A stretch of DNA of 64,000 nt, taken from the NCBI RefSeq assembly GCF_000003815.2, contig NC_049995.1, positions 15,042,444-15,106,443 on the forward strand, given 5' to 3'. Made by a program: the position numbers and the translations under genes. Source of the DNA: Branchiostoma floridae. Taxonomy: Eukaryota; Chordata; Leptocardii; Amphioxiformes; Branchiostomatidae. Positions 1-10,855 of this stretch are shown piece after piece. Position 1 is the stretch's first letter; the number at the start of each line of letters is the position of its first letter. Below the pieces are notes generated by a model. The model had not been told where the DNA came from. It ran no database searches and was given only the letters and a program-made list of their open reading frames with translations.

Positions 1-139
1 TCCTTGAATGTAAATATAGATAGTTACATTATACAAAACATTGTTGTCCTTTTAAGGGCCATATCATAGCGTAGATATTACCAGTAATCTCTGCGCTATT
101 GTCGGGACTTTCTAGATAATATTAAAGTATGTTTCCCAG

Positions 140-3100
140 TCTGAAATGCAACGGTTTATCCGTGCAGGAGTCGTACAACACCCCGTGGCACCAGGCACGG
201 CTTGCCGGGGAGATGTTCACTCTGTTGGTCGTACTGCTCATCCTCTACGTCGAGGTATAACAATAATTTCCCTAGACTTTGTCCTGTATTGAGTACGGAT
301 AGTTTTCTTAACATTCTTCTTTACTCCGTAAATAGTTTCATCAGGTTAATAAATACTAATATATTTAAGGCCTCGAAACACAACCAAAGTAGTACTCACT
401 TCCAACGTTGCAATATCTGTCAGACACCATCATCAGGGTCAGAATGGCTGGATCTCTTGAAACGTTGAAAGTGAGTACTACTCTTAATGTGTTTGAAGAA
501 CTTAACTGTACGATTCTTCTTTCCTTTTTATCATATGATGCTAGCAATATTAGAAACCTTTTCGTACGTATGTCGACCGTCAATAGGCCGGTCTGGTTCA
601 TGTATCATTATCATCAGAACGCTACAGTGGCGTAGTGACGATCGACTACAAGTCTTATACAGGGATTTCTAATCGGCCGTCACGGTCTGATATACGTCTT
701 CGTCATACTAACTCGGGTGCTGTGGATTTTATTGATAGCTTATTCATATTATATATCTGACATAGGAGAATTCTTGTACACAACCAAAATTAAACTTACT
801 TGCTTACGTTTCGGTGTCTATCAGACACCTTTCTCAGAGCTTCTGACTGGAGTTCTGCTTCTCGTCGCTATATGTAGCCGATGTAGGTGGCGCTTTTGCG
901 ACGAGAAGATTATCCCAAATGTGTCCAAGTTTGTATCCCCCCTTGTCCCGATTCATCACTGGGGCTGACTTTCTTATCCATACCGCCTCTTTAATTCACC
1001 TGAGTCGTCTGTTGTCTACCCTGTCTATGACTATGGTCCCCTCCCAATCAATCTTGAATTTCAATTTTTTAAAAAGCTGTGAAAACCAAGTTTTACGTAA
1101 GTTTAATTTTGGTTGTGTACAAGAATCCTCCTATATCCTATATTCTACCAACCTGATGAAATTATTTTCGGCATATTATATATCTGTTTTCAGATATCTG
1201 ACATTATCCACGTGAAACCACAAGCTTTCGGGATTCTCAACGGAGTCGGGAACGGACCTTTCCGTTTTCTGAGGTACTTGAAAATTATTTATTATTTGTT
1301 TGGAACTTGCCACTGCGGAGACCTTTTTCAGGCAGCTTCTACAAGTTTGCCTTCAAACGTTTTGAAATTTAGCATTTATCATCTTGAATCATAATTCAGC
1401 TGTATTTTCTGTAGTCTCTAATGGGTTTTCTACTTCTCACAAACATTGTCAGATTCAGATTACCTAGAATTGTACAAATCTTTTGTCATAAGCGTAAGAC
1501 ATATTGCATGTAGTGCATAAAAGCTTCTTTGTGTTTGTACAACCCGTGTTGAAACTTATAACTTTCATTACAGCAGTTTGAAGTGAGCATATTGCTTTTG
1601 TGGTGGATTTTGTGTGTCTTTCAGACTAAGACCCTTCTAGCGTTGAGTAAAAGGAAAGTGAGAGAGAAACGTTTTCTTCTATCCCAGCCTGTTATACAGT
1701 TGTGCGGTGCTGATTCTACTGGTATTCCGGTTGACGGACCACCCCCGGGAAGACGTGGTCATGTCCCTAGCCCTGGTGTTCGGCTGGATGTTACTGCTCT
1801 ACTTCTCACGGGGCAGCGAAGCTCTGGGGCCGTTCACTGTCATTATCCAACAGGTACGCACATACATAACAAGCGTTTTCAGCTAGTGTAGACATAAGGA
1901 CGTTGTCATGTCCCTGGCGTTGGTGTTCGGTTGGATATTATTCCTTTACTTCTCACTGGGTAGCGAAGCTCTGGGGTCGTACACTGTTATTATCCAACAG
2001 GTAAATATACCTTGCACGATAAGATAATGTAGTTGTGGACATAACAATACTCCTTGTCCTGGTGTTCAACGGGATGTAGAATTGACAAGGATGTGGCGAT
2101 GCCCTTGGTGCTGAAGTTCAGCTTGATGTTTCTGTTGTGGTTTTCATGGGAAGGTAAACCTAGAAGAAGTACTCTCGTCTGACCCCCTTAACTCATCTGA
2201 CAATACCTAATGCACCCTTCTCACTATGGGCAGCCCTTTCCTCCCACACTCGATAAATTGTAATATCTTTGACTATGTTTTCAATTTTATTAAAATGACC
2301 GGAAGATTTACTTAATCTGATTTGATTGGTAATGCCAGCCTTTATGCGCTCTAGCCCGTTTATGTCGTTATTATTCTTGTTATTCTTATGTTGCCAAATG
2401 ACTTAGTTTATGTTCATGTCATCTTAAGTTATACGTCTCGTTATAATCTCAATTTTGTTACTTTTGATTGTCATTGTATGTGATATACAGAGCAGAAGAC
2501 CTCCATAAGCTCATTGTGAGCTTCTTGTCCCATGCTCAAAAAAATGAATGCGAATAAAATAAAATAAGATAAATAATAAAGTCCTCTAATCATTCACTGT
2601 TATCACAGTACCCAACGGCTGTAGAAAAGGGAGTGGGTGGGTAGGTGGGGGGCTCTTGCTCTTCCATCGCTTCTAAAACAGGAGTCAAACTGAACCTGTA
2701 GATATAGCCAACACAGGTATTTAAGTACTTGTACAATAATAGTAATTGCAGTTCATTGCACATGTGTCTGATGTTTCTACTATTTACTTCCTCTAGATCC
2801 TGGCCGGGGATATCGTTCGCTTCTTTGCCGTCTACCTTGTCTGTCTGCTGGGATACACGGCAGGTAGGTGATCGGATTATTCAACTGACTTATGTTGGTA
2901 CCTTCCGATTGTATGATTGTATTGTACAATTCGTTATATCTGGTTTGGTTATGGCCGTATCTAATGAGAGTTTTGTCTTTCAGTCGGTCTCTCCCTTTCC
3001 AATGTTTTTACTTCCTAAAATAAAAGAAGCCTTAGTCAAACAGATTTACATTTAGGTACTCATTATCCCAAGGATACAACTGGAACATTGCATTTAGAAA

Positions 3101-5165
3101 GCAAACACGTTTCTTCTCAACTCCACGTTTCTAGCCTAACCACTAGGCCATCGACGCTCAAATATAACAGTAAAGGTACGGGTTTAGTGTTAAAATTAAC
3201 GTTGTTCCTCTGTTTTTCTACAGCTTTTTATATCACATATGAGCAAACGGAAGAATACATCGAAAAGTTCTGTGACTTTGAGCACACGATGCTGACCCTG
3301 TTCAAACTCACATTTGGGCATGTTATATTTCCTTTTCTATCTTTTCATCGTCTTGTTTTGCATTTCAGCGTTCTATATCACGTTTGAGCAGGCGGACGAG
3401 TACCTGGAGCAGTTCCGTGACTTTGAGCACACGATGCTGACCCTCTTCAAGCTCACATTTGGGCATGTTATCTTTCCTTTTCGATCTTTTCATCGTCTTG
3501 TCTTGTTCTTCAGCGTTCTACATCACATTTGAGCAGGCTGACGAGTACCTCGAACAGTTCCGAGACTTTGAGCACACCATGCTGACCCTATTCAAACTGA
3601 CCCTCGGCGTTGAAGACGTCACGGTTCTGGACAAGGCCCCCAACCCCGCCATGGCGGTTGCCTTGTTTGTCAGCTTTCTCATCTTCTCCTTCCTCCTGAT
3701 GACCAACCTGCTAATTGGCATGATGGGAGAGACGCTGTCCAGGGTGTCCGAGGAGAAAAGGGATCTTTGGAAACTGCAAGTAGGTATTGGTTGCTTATTT
3801 AGCACAAGCACATGAATTTGATAAGCGCACCGTGTCGCCTATACTCTTCTCCATAACCCTTTTTCTTTTTCTTCCTTGCACGGGCTTGGTGGCCAAATTA
3901 CATCTACTAAACTTAAGGCATATAATTTTCTATTTCAAATTCATCTAATTTTTTTCACATTTTTCCTCAGCGTGCCTGCCTGATCCTCCTTTTCGAGCGG
4001 CGGCTGCCCAGCTGCCTGCGGAGGCCGGCAGGAGAGTACGTGGACGTGCCGGGGTTCGACCCTAACACCAGATACCTCAGGTAAGGGCTGGTACGTGCTA
4101 ATCTCCAAGCAGATCCTACAGTCGCATAAGATAGCTATCAAAAGCTGGCAGAGGAGTAAAACCGGCCTAGGAGTGTGTTTCGCTACTACAAGGCAAATGG
4201 ATAGTTGGGCAGTATCTTATGCCATCGTAGGATCTGCTTGGGGATCAGGTACATGCATTAGTTTGACCTTGCTCGTCAGTATCGTCAGTGGGTATTCTGA
4301 AAGACACAAAGAAAACATGATTCAGGAATTTGCACTTCAGTAAGATGTTGGATAAAGCCACTGGCAACTAGTACTATTAAAACAGTACTGATTAGATGTT
4401 TTGTTCCCATATCTAATTATTAAGACTTTGCGTAGTTTGTTCATTTTACCGATCAGTTTTATGTTTCTGTTTATTTTTATCTCAAACACATTATCTTAAT
4501 ACTAATCGACCTGTTGACTTGATTTCACCCATTGTATATGAACAAATACGAATTGTGTTGGTGGTGGTAAAGATAACACGTCAATGCAGTCAATAAAAAA
4601 GGCATAGTATTACAACAAATCAATCAGTCAGTAGATTTATCCATATTTTTATCCCATGAATTATAGGGTAAAGATCCTGGGGGAGCTGGAGGCCCGCAGT
4701 GAGGTGAAGTTTAAGCGGGCTCCAGCCAGACAGGGGCCAAATAGTGGAACACTTATGTGATGCTAGAATCCACCAGTCAAATTAGTCTATCTATCAATAT
4801 ATCTGTTTATCTATAATCAATCTATTTTGATTTATTATTTAGGGTAAAGATCCTGGGGCGAACTGGAGGCGCGGAGTGAGGTGAAAATTAAGCGGGCCCC
4901 GGCCAGACAGCGCCCGTCTGATGGAACACTTAATATGTGATGTCAGAACCTATCAATATATCTATTTACCTATAATCAATCTTGTGTTTATTCAACATAT
5001 AGGGTGAAGATCCTGGGCGAGCTGGAGGCCCGCAGTGAGGTGAAGTTTAAACGGGCCCCGGCCAGACAGCGCCCGTCCTTCCAGCGGTCCGTAGTCGGCT
5101 CAACCAAATCAGCCAAGATGCGCGCCATGGTGGACTACTGGCGCAAACAAACTACCAGTCTATAA
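140..5165 (+). CDS. TRPV-like cation channel, 3' part (transmembrane and C-terminal exons)
   Basis: The gene enters from the left edge. Coding exons I can place: 140-254 (S2, LKCNGLSVQ...ARLAGEMFTLL), 1688-1853 (S3-S4, ending VFGWMLLLYFSRGSEALG...VIIQQ), 2797-2863 (S5, GDIVRFFAVYLVCLLGY), 3514-3779 (pore and S6, LFKLTLGVED then LLMTNLLIGMMGETLS and WKLQ), 3971-4080, and 5003-5165 ending in TAA. Splice phases agree from 1688 onward; 140-254 ends in phase 0 while 1688 starts in phase 2, so a short S2-S3 exon is probably missing from this model. The LLxGMMGET...WKLQ stretch after S6 and the LVFGW...YFSRG...VIIQ stretch in S4 are typical of vanilloid TRP channels, tetrameric plasma-membrane cation channels. 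The ankyrin-repeat half lies outside the window. The pore reads LTLGVED rather than the family's usual GMGD-type filter, so ion selectivity cannot be predicted. Orthology to one TRPV subtype is not resolved. Confidence 0.8.
322..485. mobile_element. fold-back MITE copy (CACAACCA family), small
   Basis: A short inverted repeat (AGTACTCACTTCCAACGTT near 390 and its complement near 464-480) flanks GTCAGACACCATCATCAGGG. The same core occurs at 11385-11600, and related arms occur at 752-1170 and 45285-45490. It is a non-autonomous element with no coding capacity, lying in a TRPV-gene intron. Confidence 0.55.
752..1170. mobile_element. fold-back MITE copy (CACAACCA family), large
   Basis: Outer inverted arms read TTGTACACAACCAAAATTAA at about 774 and the complement ending near 1125. 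The centre contains TATAGCCGATGTAGGTGGCG and CCCAAATGTG, also present in the copy near 11480. No open frame belongs to it. It sits in a TRPV-gene intron. Confidence 0.65.
1898..2153 (+). pseudogene. two tandem relic copies of the TRPV S4 exon
   Basis: 1898-2000 repeats the second half of the 1688-1853 exon (VVMSLALVFGW, then YFS-GSEALG and VIIQQ) and keeps a GT donor at 2001. About 2090-2153 is a more decayed third copy (DVAMPLVLKFSLMFLL) followed by a GTAAAC donor. Neither copy has the S3 half, so they are unlikely to replace the full exon. Confidence 0.65.
2190..2585 (+). mobile_element. probable non-LTR retroposon 3' end
   Basis: AT-rich sequence without a frame that finishes in an A-rich run of AATAAAAT-like units near 2540-2580, as 3'-truncated non-LTR retroelements do. 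No target-site duplication was identified. Family unknown. It lies in a TRPV-gene intron. Confidence 0.35.
3224..3513 (+). repeat. two upstream tandem copies of the TRPV pore exon start (145-bp units)
   Basis: Units start at 3224, 3369 and 3514, each directly after a polypyrimidine tract and AG. Each encodes AFYIT-x-EQ...DFEHTMLTLFKLT. In the first two the frame then runs into TFGH and a pyrimidine-rich stretch that becomes the next acceptor, so the unit comprises intron end plus exon start. Only the third continues into filter, S6 and TRP-like segment. All three keep usable acceptors. The first two have no strong donor right after the shared part; ATGTTA near 3320 and 3465 is the only weak candidate. 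Confidence 0.75.
4096..4245. mobile_element. palindromic MITE (TCTCCAAGCAGAT family)
   Basis: The ends CTCCAAGCAGATCCTAC and GTAGGATCTGCTTGG are inverted repeats, and the interior pairs in part (GCATAAGATA with TATCTTATGC). A related palindrome with the same ends is at about 50123-50290. Non-coding, inside a TRPV intron. Confidence 0.6.
4667..4945 (+). pseudogene. two tandem copies of the TRPV C-terminal exon
   Basis: 4667-4760 starts like the real last exon at 5003 (phase-matched, R-VKILGELEARSEVKFKRAPARQ) but then leaves homology and stops at 4758-4760 after GPNSGTLM. It could serve as an alternative short C-terminus. The second copy, from 4843, has an indel after VKILG and reaches a stop within about 12 codons, so it looks dead. 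Copies 1 and 3 share acceptor context. Confidence 0.65.
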
Positions 5166-5525
5166 AAAAAAGTAGTATTCACCTGCAGTTCCAGAGCAAG
5201 CTGCTAGGGGGCCCAAACATACATCACCTCTTCCTTACATCACTACTGGCGCAAACAGACTACCAGTCTATAAAAAATTATTCCCCTGCAGTTCCAGAGC
5301 AAGCTGCTAGGGGGGCAAAACATCACATCTTCTTTACATCAATCCTGGCGCAAACAGACTACCAGTCTATAAAAAATTATTCACCTGCAGTTCCATAGCA
5401 AGCTGCTAGGGGCCCAAACATACATCACTTCTTCCTTACATCACCTCTGGCGCAAACAGACTACCAGTCTATAAAAATCCCCTGCAGTTCCAGAGCAAGC
5501 TGCTAGGGGGCCCAAACATACACCA
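5138..5525 (+). repeat. minisatellite made of the channel's last codons plus 3' UTR
   Basis: About four units of roughly 100-118 bp begin at TGGCGCAAACARACTACCAG (5138, 5244, 5346 and 5449) and continue through CCTGCAGTTCCAGAGCAAGC. The first contains the genuine stop (WRKQTTSL then TAA). The rest repeat the tail codons beyond the stop and belong to the 3' UTR or flank. Confidence 0.7.
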
Positions 5526-5765
5526 AGTCTTCCTTATATCACAAGCTACCTGCCACCAAAAAAAATCAAGACCATGGCATGTCTAGGTCAAAAGATACAA
5601 AAATAGAATGTCTGCTGCAGTACTAAGGTCACATACCAGGGGGCCCAAAATTGACATTGACCTACCCACATACCAAACATCATCGTAATCCATCCAGAGG
5701 TTCTAGCGTTGTGCTGACTACAAATATCCGGAAACACAAACACACAGACAGACACACCTAAAAAA
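5526..5765 (+). repeat. interspersed repeat shared with 21280-22345
   Basis: The stretch GGTCACATACCAGGGGGCCC...AAATTGACATTGACC...CATCATCGTAATCCATCCAG...AAATATCCGGAAACACAAACAC recurs with small changes at 21280-21413 and 22197-22345. Function unknown; an old dispersed repeat with no frame. Confidence 0.65.
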
Positions 5766-7129
5766 CTATACATGCATTTTCATGCTGGTAAATAAGGATG
5801 TGAAATTGATAAAAGTCACAATTTTAGATAGTTAGCTGCCCAGTGACTCAAATGCATGGTTCGTTGATAAGATCATCCAATAAACAAAGACGTTTAAAGA
5901 ACTAGAAAGGTCTATACTAAATCTTCCGTTATTGAAAATATGACTTTTTTATGGTTTATTAGAGGAATCTTGGAAAAAAATACGCGTATTCCATATTTCA
6001 CGTTTCAGAGGGAAGTCCCACATACACGCTAAAAGCGTCTTTCTTTTAGTTAGAACATCATTCTTAACGGAGAAAGCTTCCTCATGATTGCTTTCCTGAT
6101 GGGTATGATCTATACAAACATTTCAAGGATAAATTAAACAGACATCTGTATTATTAACTGTTTTTGTGGTTGGCTTCTAAGTAGATAAATAGATTGAATG
6201 AAAGACCTTTATTATACATTTATGCTCCAACAAGCTAAGTACAGGTCGTAGCGATAAGGCACAAATTCATTTACAGAGACTACTATGTGCTAGTATGTAA
6301 CGTTACAGGTTCAACTTCTTCTCGCTTCTTAAGACAGTTGTAAACATAATAAGGGCAGATGTAATCAATAATACAGGATTGATCTAGTTGCATATATATA
6401 TACCATGTTATATATATATATATATGCAAGTATATCCTTCAATGGATGCTATCGACGCTTCCGTTTTCAATCCCATACAGCGAGAGTACCCTTTGGAACT
6501 GAAAGGCTTTTCAATTATGCATCAACAGATGAGCACGTCTACGTGCCATTTCACGAGTAGCGCAAACCACTTTGCTAATATCCCGGGACCTTCACACTAC
6601 TGTGTGGCATGCGAGCACTCCTGCGTGTTATTAGGGCCTTATTTTCAACAGTTAAAGTTAAGGCAACACTGACTTAGTTTAATGGATGACATCCTTTGGC
6701 AAAATTCAGTAAAAAATTGCTACTAAACCACAGTCCATTCTTTTCCAAGCTTGATTTGTCCTGTGTTCACCACTAGTAAGACTGTAATAGACAATCAACA
6801 TCATTTCAATCATGTTTATATTTCCCTTCTTGTTCAAAGAGGGAACAAGGGCGCTTTGGCCACATGCCCTGACCATGTGCCCCTTCCCTGGAGAGCAGAT
6901 CCTCTGGGAAGCATAGAATTCTGATTGATCAGGGATGCTATTGGGTGACAAGATGCCACAGTTTTTTTTTTTTTTTTTTTTTTTTTTAGAACAGGGGAAC
7001 TCAATGCGCGGTTGCCATCCATAAAGTTAAGTCCGTGTGGCCTGAGGCTTATTAGTTGTCCAGTTATACATCAGCAGCGTTGTTTGACGAGTACGCCCAC
7101 CTTGTGACCTTCTCGCCATTCTGCGACAT
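5766..7129. other. intergenic DNA between the channel gene and gene A
   Basis: No exon-like signal. It holds a (TA)n tract near 6393-6426 and a run of about 27 T at 6961-6987, probably the poly(A) tail of a decayed retroposon inserted in reverse. The short open frames here look random. Confidence 0.5.
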
Positions 7130-7279
7130 ACGTGGCGAACTTTACGGGCCATCGTGACGTCACGCGTCGGCAGTATGCACCAGTCACGTGATCAGACCCG
7201 GTAGATAGTGTCTGACTCCGTTCGTGAAGGATCGTGTTTTGCGCGGGACTCTGAGGATTGCCGGCCGAATCTGCTCATG
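7130..7279 (+). promoter_or_regulatory. candidate promoter and leader exon of gene A
   Basis: A locally CG-rich stretch contains a perfect cAMP-response element TGACGTCA (7155-7162) and the E-box palindrome TCACGTGA (7184-7191). It ends in CTCATG followed by a GTAGGT donor, which would give a non-coding exon ending at 7279 and joining the ATG exon at 10856. No TATA box is seen. The exon boundary is inference. Confidence 0.4.
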
Positions 7280-9369
7280 GTAGGTCTCAGGGCTTATTCA
7301 TTACGAGATGTTTCCTTGTACACAGCTTGTTGATCGGATGCTTTGCTAATGGTTAATATTAATATTGCGTAGACGTTGCCCAGTCCATAGGTGTAACTAT
7401 ATTTGACAGAGATATTATTTAGCTCAATGGTATGCCTAACGAAACTACTTATGGATCAAGACATGTTTACTAGGTGTTTCCCTTTAGATGCTTTTCATAA
7501 TCGGGTTGTTGAATGAATGCATTGCTAGTGGTAATGTTATTAGCATAGATTTTATTTATTACACTAATGCCATCACCTTTGTTTACACCAGACTAAATGT
7601 AACTTCTAAAGGGGTAATCTATTTGTATTGAGATGAGAAGAATACTATATAAATAGACATTCATTGCTCAATTCATAGGTGTGATGATATTCGGCGTAGA
7701 GACATTATTTCTCACTCAATGCGTCAAGCAGTTAGCACCCTAGATGTTTAAACAATGATACTCCGTTATGGTTGATGACATGACATACTATGTGGAGAAG
7801 AAAAAAAGGACTGCCTGCTGGTATATGGTTTTGTAAGTGCATTTTAAGGTTTAAGATAGTCGGGTGTGCCTATTCAGTACGCAAAAAAAGGTCACAGACA
7901 GTCATTGGCCCAAATTCTAGACCAAGGATGATCGAGTTTTCCCAGCGTTATATAGACTGTTGTGACCTACTTACGAATATAGCGTGTCCAGAACTGGTAG
8001 TTTGTCGTATAATTGAAAATCACAGGACTTTGGGTCTAACATTACAGTCAAACCTTCACATAGAGACTAAGTGGACTGGAATGAAATGTTTTAACTAGCC
8101 AGGGAGATCCCTGACGCCTGGCTCAATGGAAAACAAACTAAGGGACCACCAAAAATTGGTCACAGACTCACAGCACAATATGGCTGCTGCATATTTGACT
8201 GTATCAAGATTCTACCTTTGTAGCATTTTAAGAATCTAAAAATGCAAGATTGATGTTTTGCCAGCTGCACTACTAGTATAGAAGTATACATTATTAATGT
8301 TTTAAGCCTTTACATGAACGTCATGTTGCGCGGCCTATGGGATTAGAATTTATTGCTCTGACAGTGAAATGTCTGCATCAATGGTATTCGTCTTATCACG
8401 CGAGCTTCATTTATTTTATTGTTAGGGCACAGGCTCGGCATCCAGCTCTATTGTTCTTTTTTCTTGGATCGTTGTATAAAAGAGAATACGTTTTATGCAG
8501 AAAAAAATACTAGCAATATCAAGGCGTTTTGTAAAAATGAGTATTTTAGATGTTATTGATATCTGCAACTCTTATGATAACGTGCCAACGTGTAGCTTAT
8601 AGCCATCATGGGTAATTTGTGGGCAGCTAATCTTCTTGGACTTCGGAACATACAAAGATGCAAGTCGTACAAATTACAGAAAATTTCAATAACCGGTCAA
8701 AAATTTAAACAACCAGTTTAAATGAGATGCAGATAAAGGTGAACTTTATTGGCAACATCTTTGCATTAAGACTTTAACATTTGAATCCCGCCATACGTGA
8801 ATGGCCGCTAGATAATCGTGTCATGTAAAAAGCATGTAACAGCAAGAGTAATGTAAGTCGTATTCACGTGCGACAGTGCTGTACACTGTCCTGGCCTACG
8901 TGCAATAGGAACATTAATAATTCATCAGTTTTGACTAGATACAAACTTTCCCTGCCCGTTGTTATCATAAAGGTACAAGTAACCTTTTCTCTGGACGTTA
9001 ACTACTATCACAATTTTGCTCATTTGTACCTCAAAGTTGTTAAGTGCATATATTTTACAATCATATTGCTGCTTCAAAGTAATAGGATCTTTTCTTGACA
9101 CTTAGTGTATTTTTGTCCACATTCACACCACTTATTAATTATATTTTGTTTATAAAATATCATTAATGATTATTAAAATCAAATTATTTTTAGTACATGC
9201 ATTAAGTTTTACATATTACGTTAAGATACATTAGGTCACTGGACATCGAATTTTATTCAGTGCAGTTATTTTATAATCACTTTTCCAAAGGGCGACAACA
9301 TTCCCTTGGCCTTGATATTGAGTACATTTCCCATTCTCCTCACGTGTACGTTTATCGGATTTGTGCCTA

Positions 9370-10008
9370 CGTGCGCTCAGACGCTTTGTGGCCTACATTT
9401 ACACCGAGTCAATGACCGGGAGGTCGTTCTCGACTATATAACACAGTCAAATGATTTTATTGACCTTTAGTCTGATTAGGGTTATTTTAGACAAAAGTAT
9501 GTGATGTCTGCAAGCGTTGTCTGTTTTAAGTAGCCAACTTTAGCCCCCAGATTCAACGAAGACAGACGCACAGAGAGATCACTTTGACTTTATTAGAATT
9601 GTATAGAGGGCAATATGTGAAATCTAGGCATATATATATAGAGAGAGAGACACACACAGAGAGAGAGACACAGAGAGGGAGAGACGGATAGGTAGGTAGA
9701 TATACATGAACTTGATGAAGATACAGATATAGATATATACACAGTTATCCGAGATCTTTTTCCCAAGTTCACTTAAAAAGATCCTTGAAACATGTATGTT
9801 TTCAATTATCAAGTTAGATATTACATAACACAAAACAACAAGTCAAAGTCAACGGCCCGACATTGATTTTTACATGAGTTTGATTTCCCTTCAACGTGCG
9901 CCCAGACGCTTTGTAGCCCACATTTACGCCGAGTCAATGACCGGAGGGTCGTTCCCGACTATATAATACGGACAAACGATTTTATTGACCTTCTGTCTGT
10001 CTAGAGTT
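9370..10008 (+). promoter_or_regulatory. duplicated promoter-like block with TATA boxes
   Basis: Two direct repeats of about 110 bp (9370-9483 and 9895-10008), mostly identical, each contain CAGACGCTTTGT, GAGTCAATGACCGG and GACTATATAA. An initiator-like TTTAGTCT lies about 33 bp after the TATA element in the first copy. They may be alternative start regions for gene A or a dispersed element that carries a promoter. No leader exon could be assigned. Confidence 0.35.
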
Positions 10009-10077
10009 TATTCCTAGCATTGGTATGTGATTAAAGAAAAAAGGTGGTTGTTTATACCATCACTAGATTTTTACAAT

Positions 10078-10420
10078 ATTATTCTCACTTAAAGTCACTT
10101 GTGTTGGGTGTAAAATGTAAACTACAGGAAATGTGTAGGTCCTTTGAAATTATGTCATTTAGAAAAGATCATAAAACTCTGATATTGTCTTCTAAAAATA
10201 CATTAGAGTACATGTATTCTGTTTCTAATTTACGTAGTATTGCAATTATTCTCACTAAAAGCCATTCTTGTTGGGTGTAAACTAAAGACAATGTGTATGA
10301 CATTCGAAATCATTTTTATTTCTTTCCCACGGTCAGTTAGAAAAGATCATAAAAATCCGATTTGATCTTTTAACAATACATCAAGTTACATGTATTATGT
10401 TGATAATTTTAATATTCTAA
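10078..10420 (+). repeat. tandem duplication, about 180-bp unit
   Basis: Two adjacent copies share ATTCTCACT-AAA, TTGTTGGGTGTAAA, GTTAGAAAAGATCATAAAA and CAT-A--ACATGTATT. Non-coding; moderately diverged. Confidence 0.6.
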
Positions 10421-10855
10421 GTTTGATATATATTCCATCCAATAAAACGGATTCAAGCCAAAGTCAAAGTAGGACGATTCGATATCGGAATCTGGCTACC
10501 TAACATGCATTTGATTGAAAACATTGATTTTCTTTTAACGGTCACACAGGGACTTTACACAATCTGCTGGGATTCAAAATCAATTACGTGATATCGGGCT
10601 ATTCCATTGCTCAAGCTGTAGGGAGAGGGGGTCTTAATCTGTGTATAATCAGTGGCATTCGACATCGTAATAACGACATTAAAGATCGATGATGATAATG
10701 ATGATGACAATGGTTGCTACAATAAAAGCTTGTTGGAAAAAAAGTAAAAAAACACACATTTCAGTCAACGTTCAAAAAGCATCACTGTAGAATTTTCACC
10801 AAAATTTACATATTCTTTGCACCTCTTTTTATTGTATGTTTATCATCAATTACAG

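Larger units (their letters stand above)
7280..10855 (+). other. presumed first intron of gene A
   Basis: AT-rich, with no conserved frame. It contains AG/AC microsatellite DNA near 9641-9690, the duplicated TATA-bearing block (9370 and 9895) and a tandem duplication (10078-10420), all listed separately. If the leader at 7279 is wrong, part of this is upstream DNA. Confidence 0.4.

Noticed and set aside
6388-6672. 94-residue open frame
   Set aside because: It begins in a (TA)n tract and has no domain, splice or homology support.
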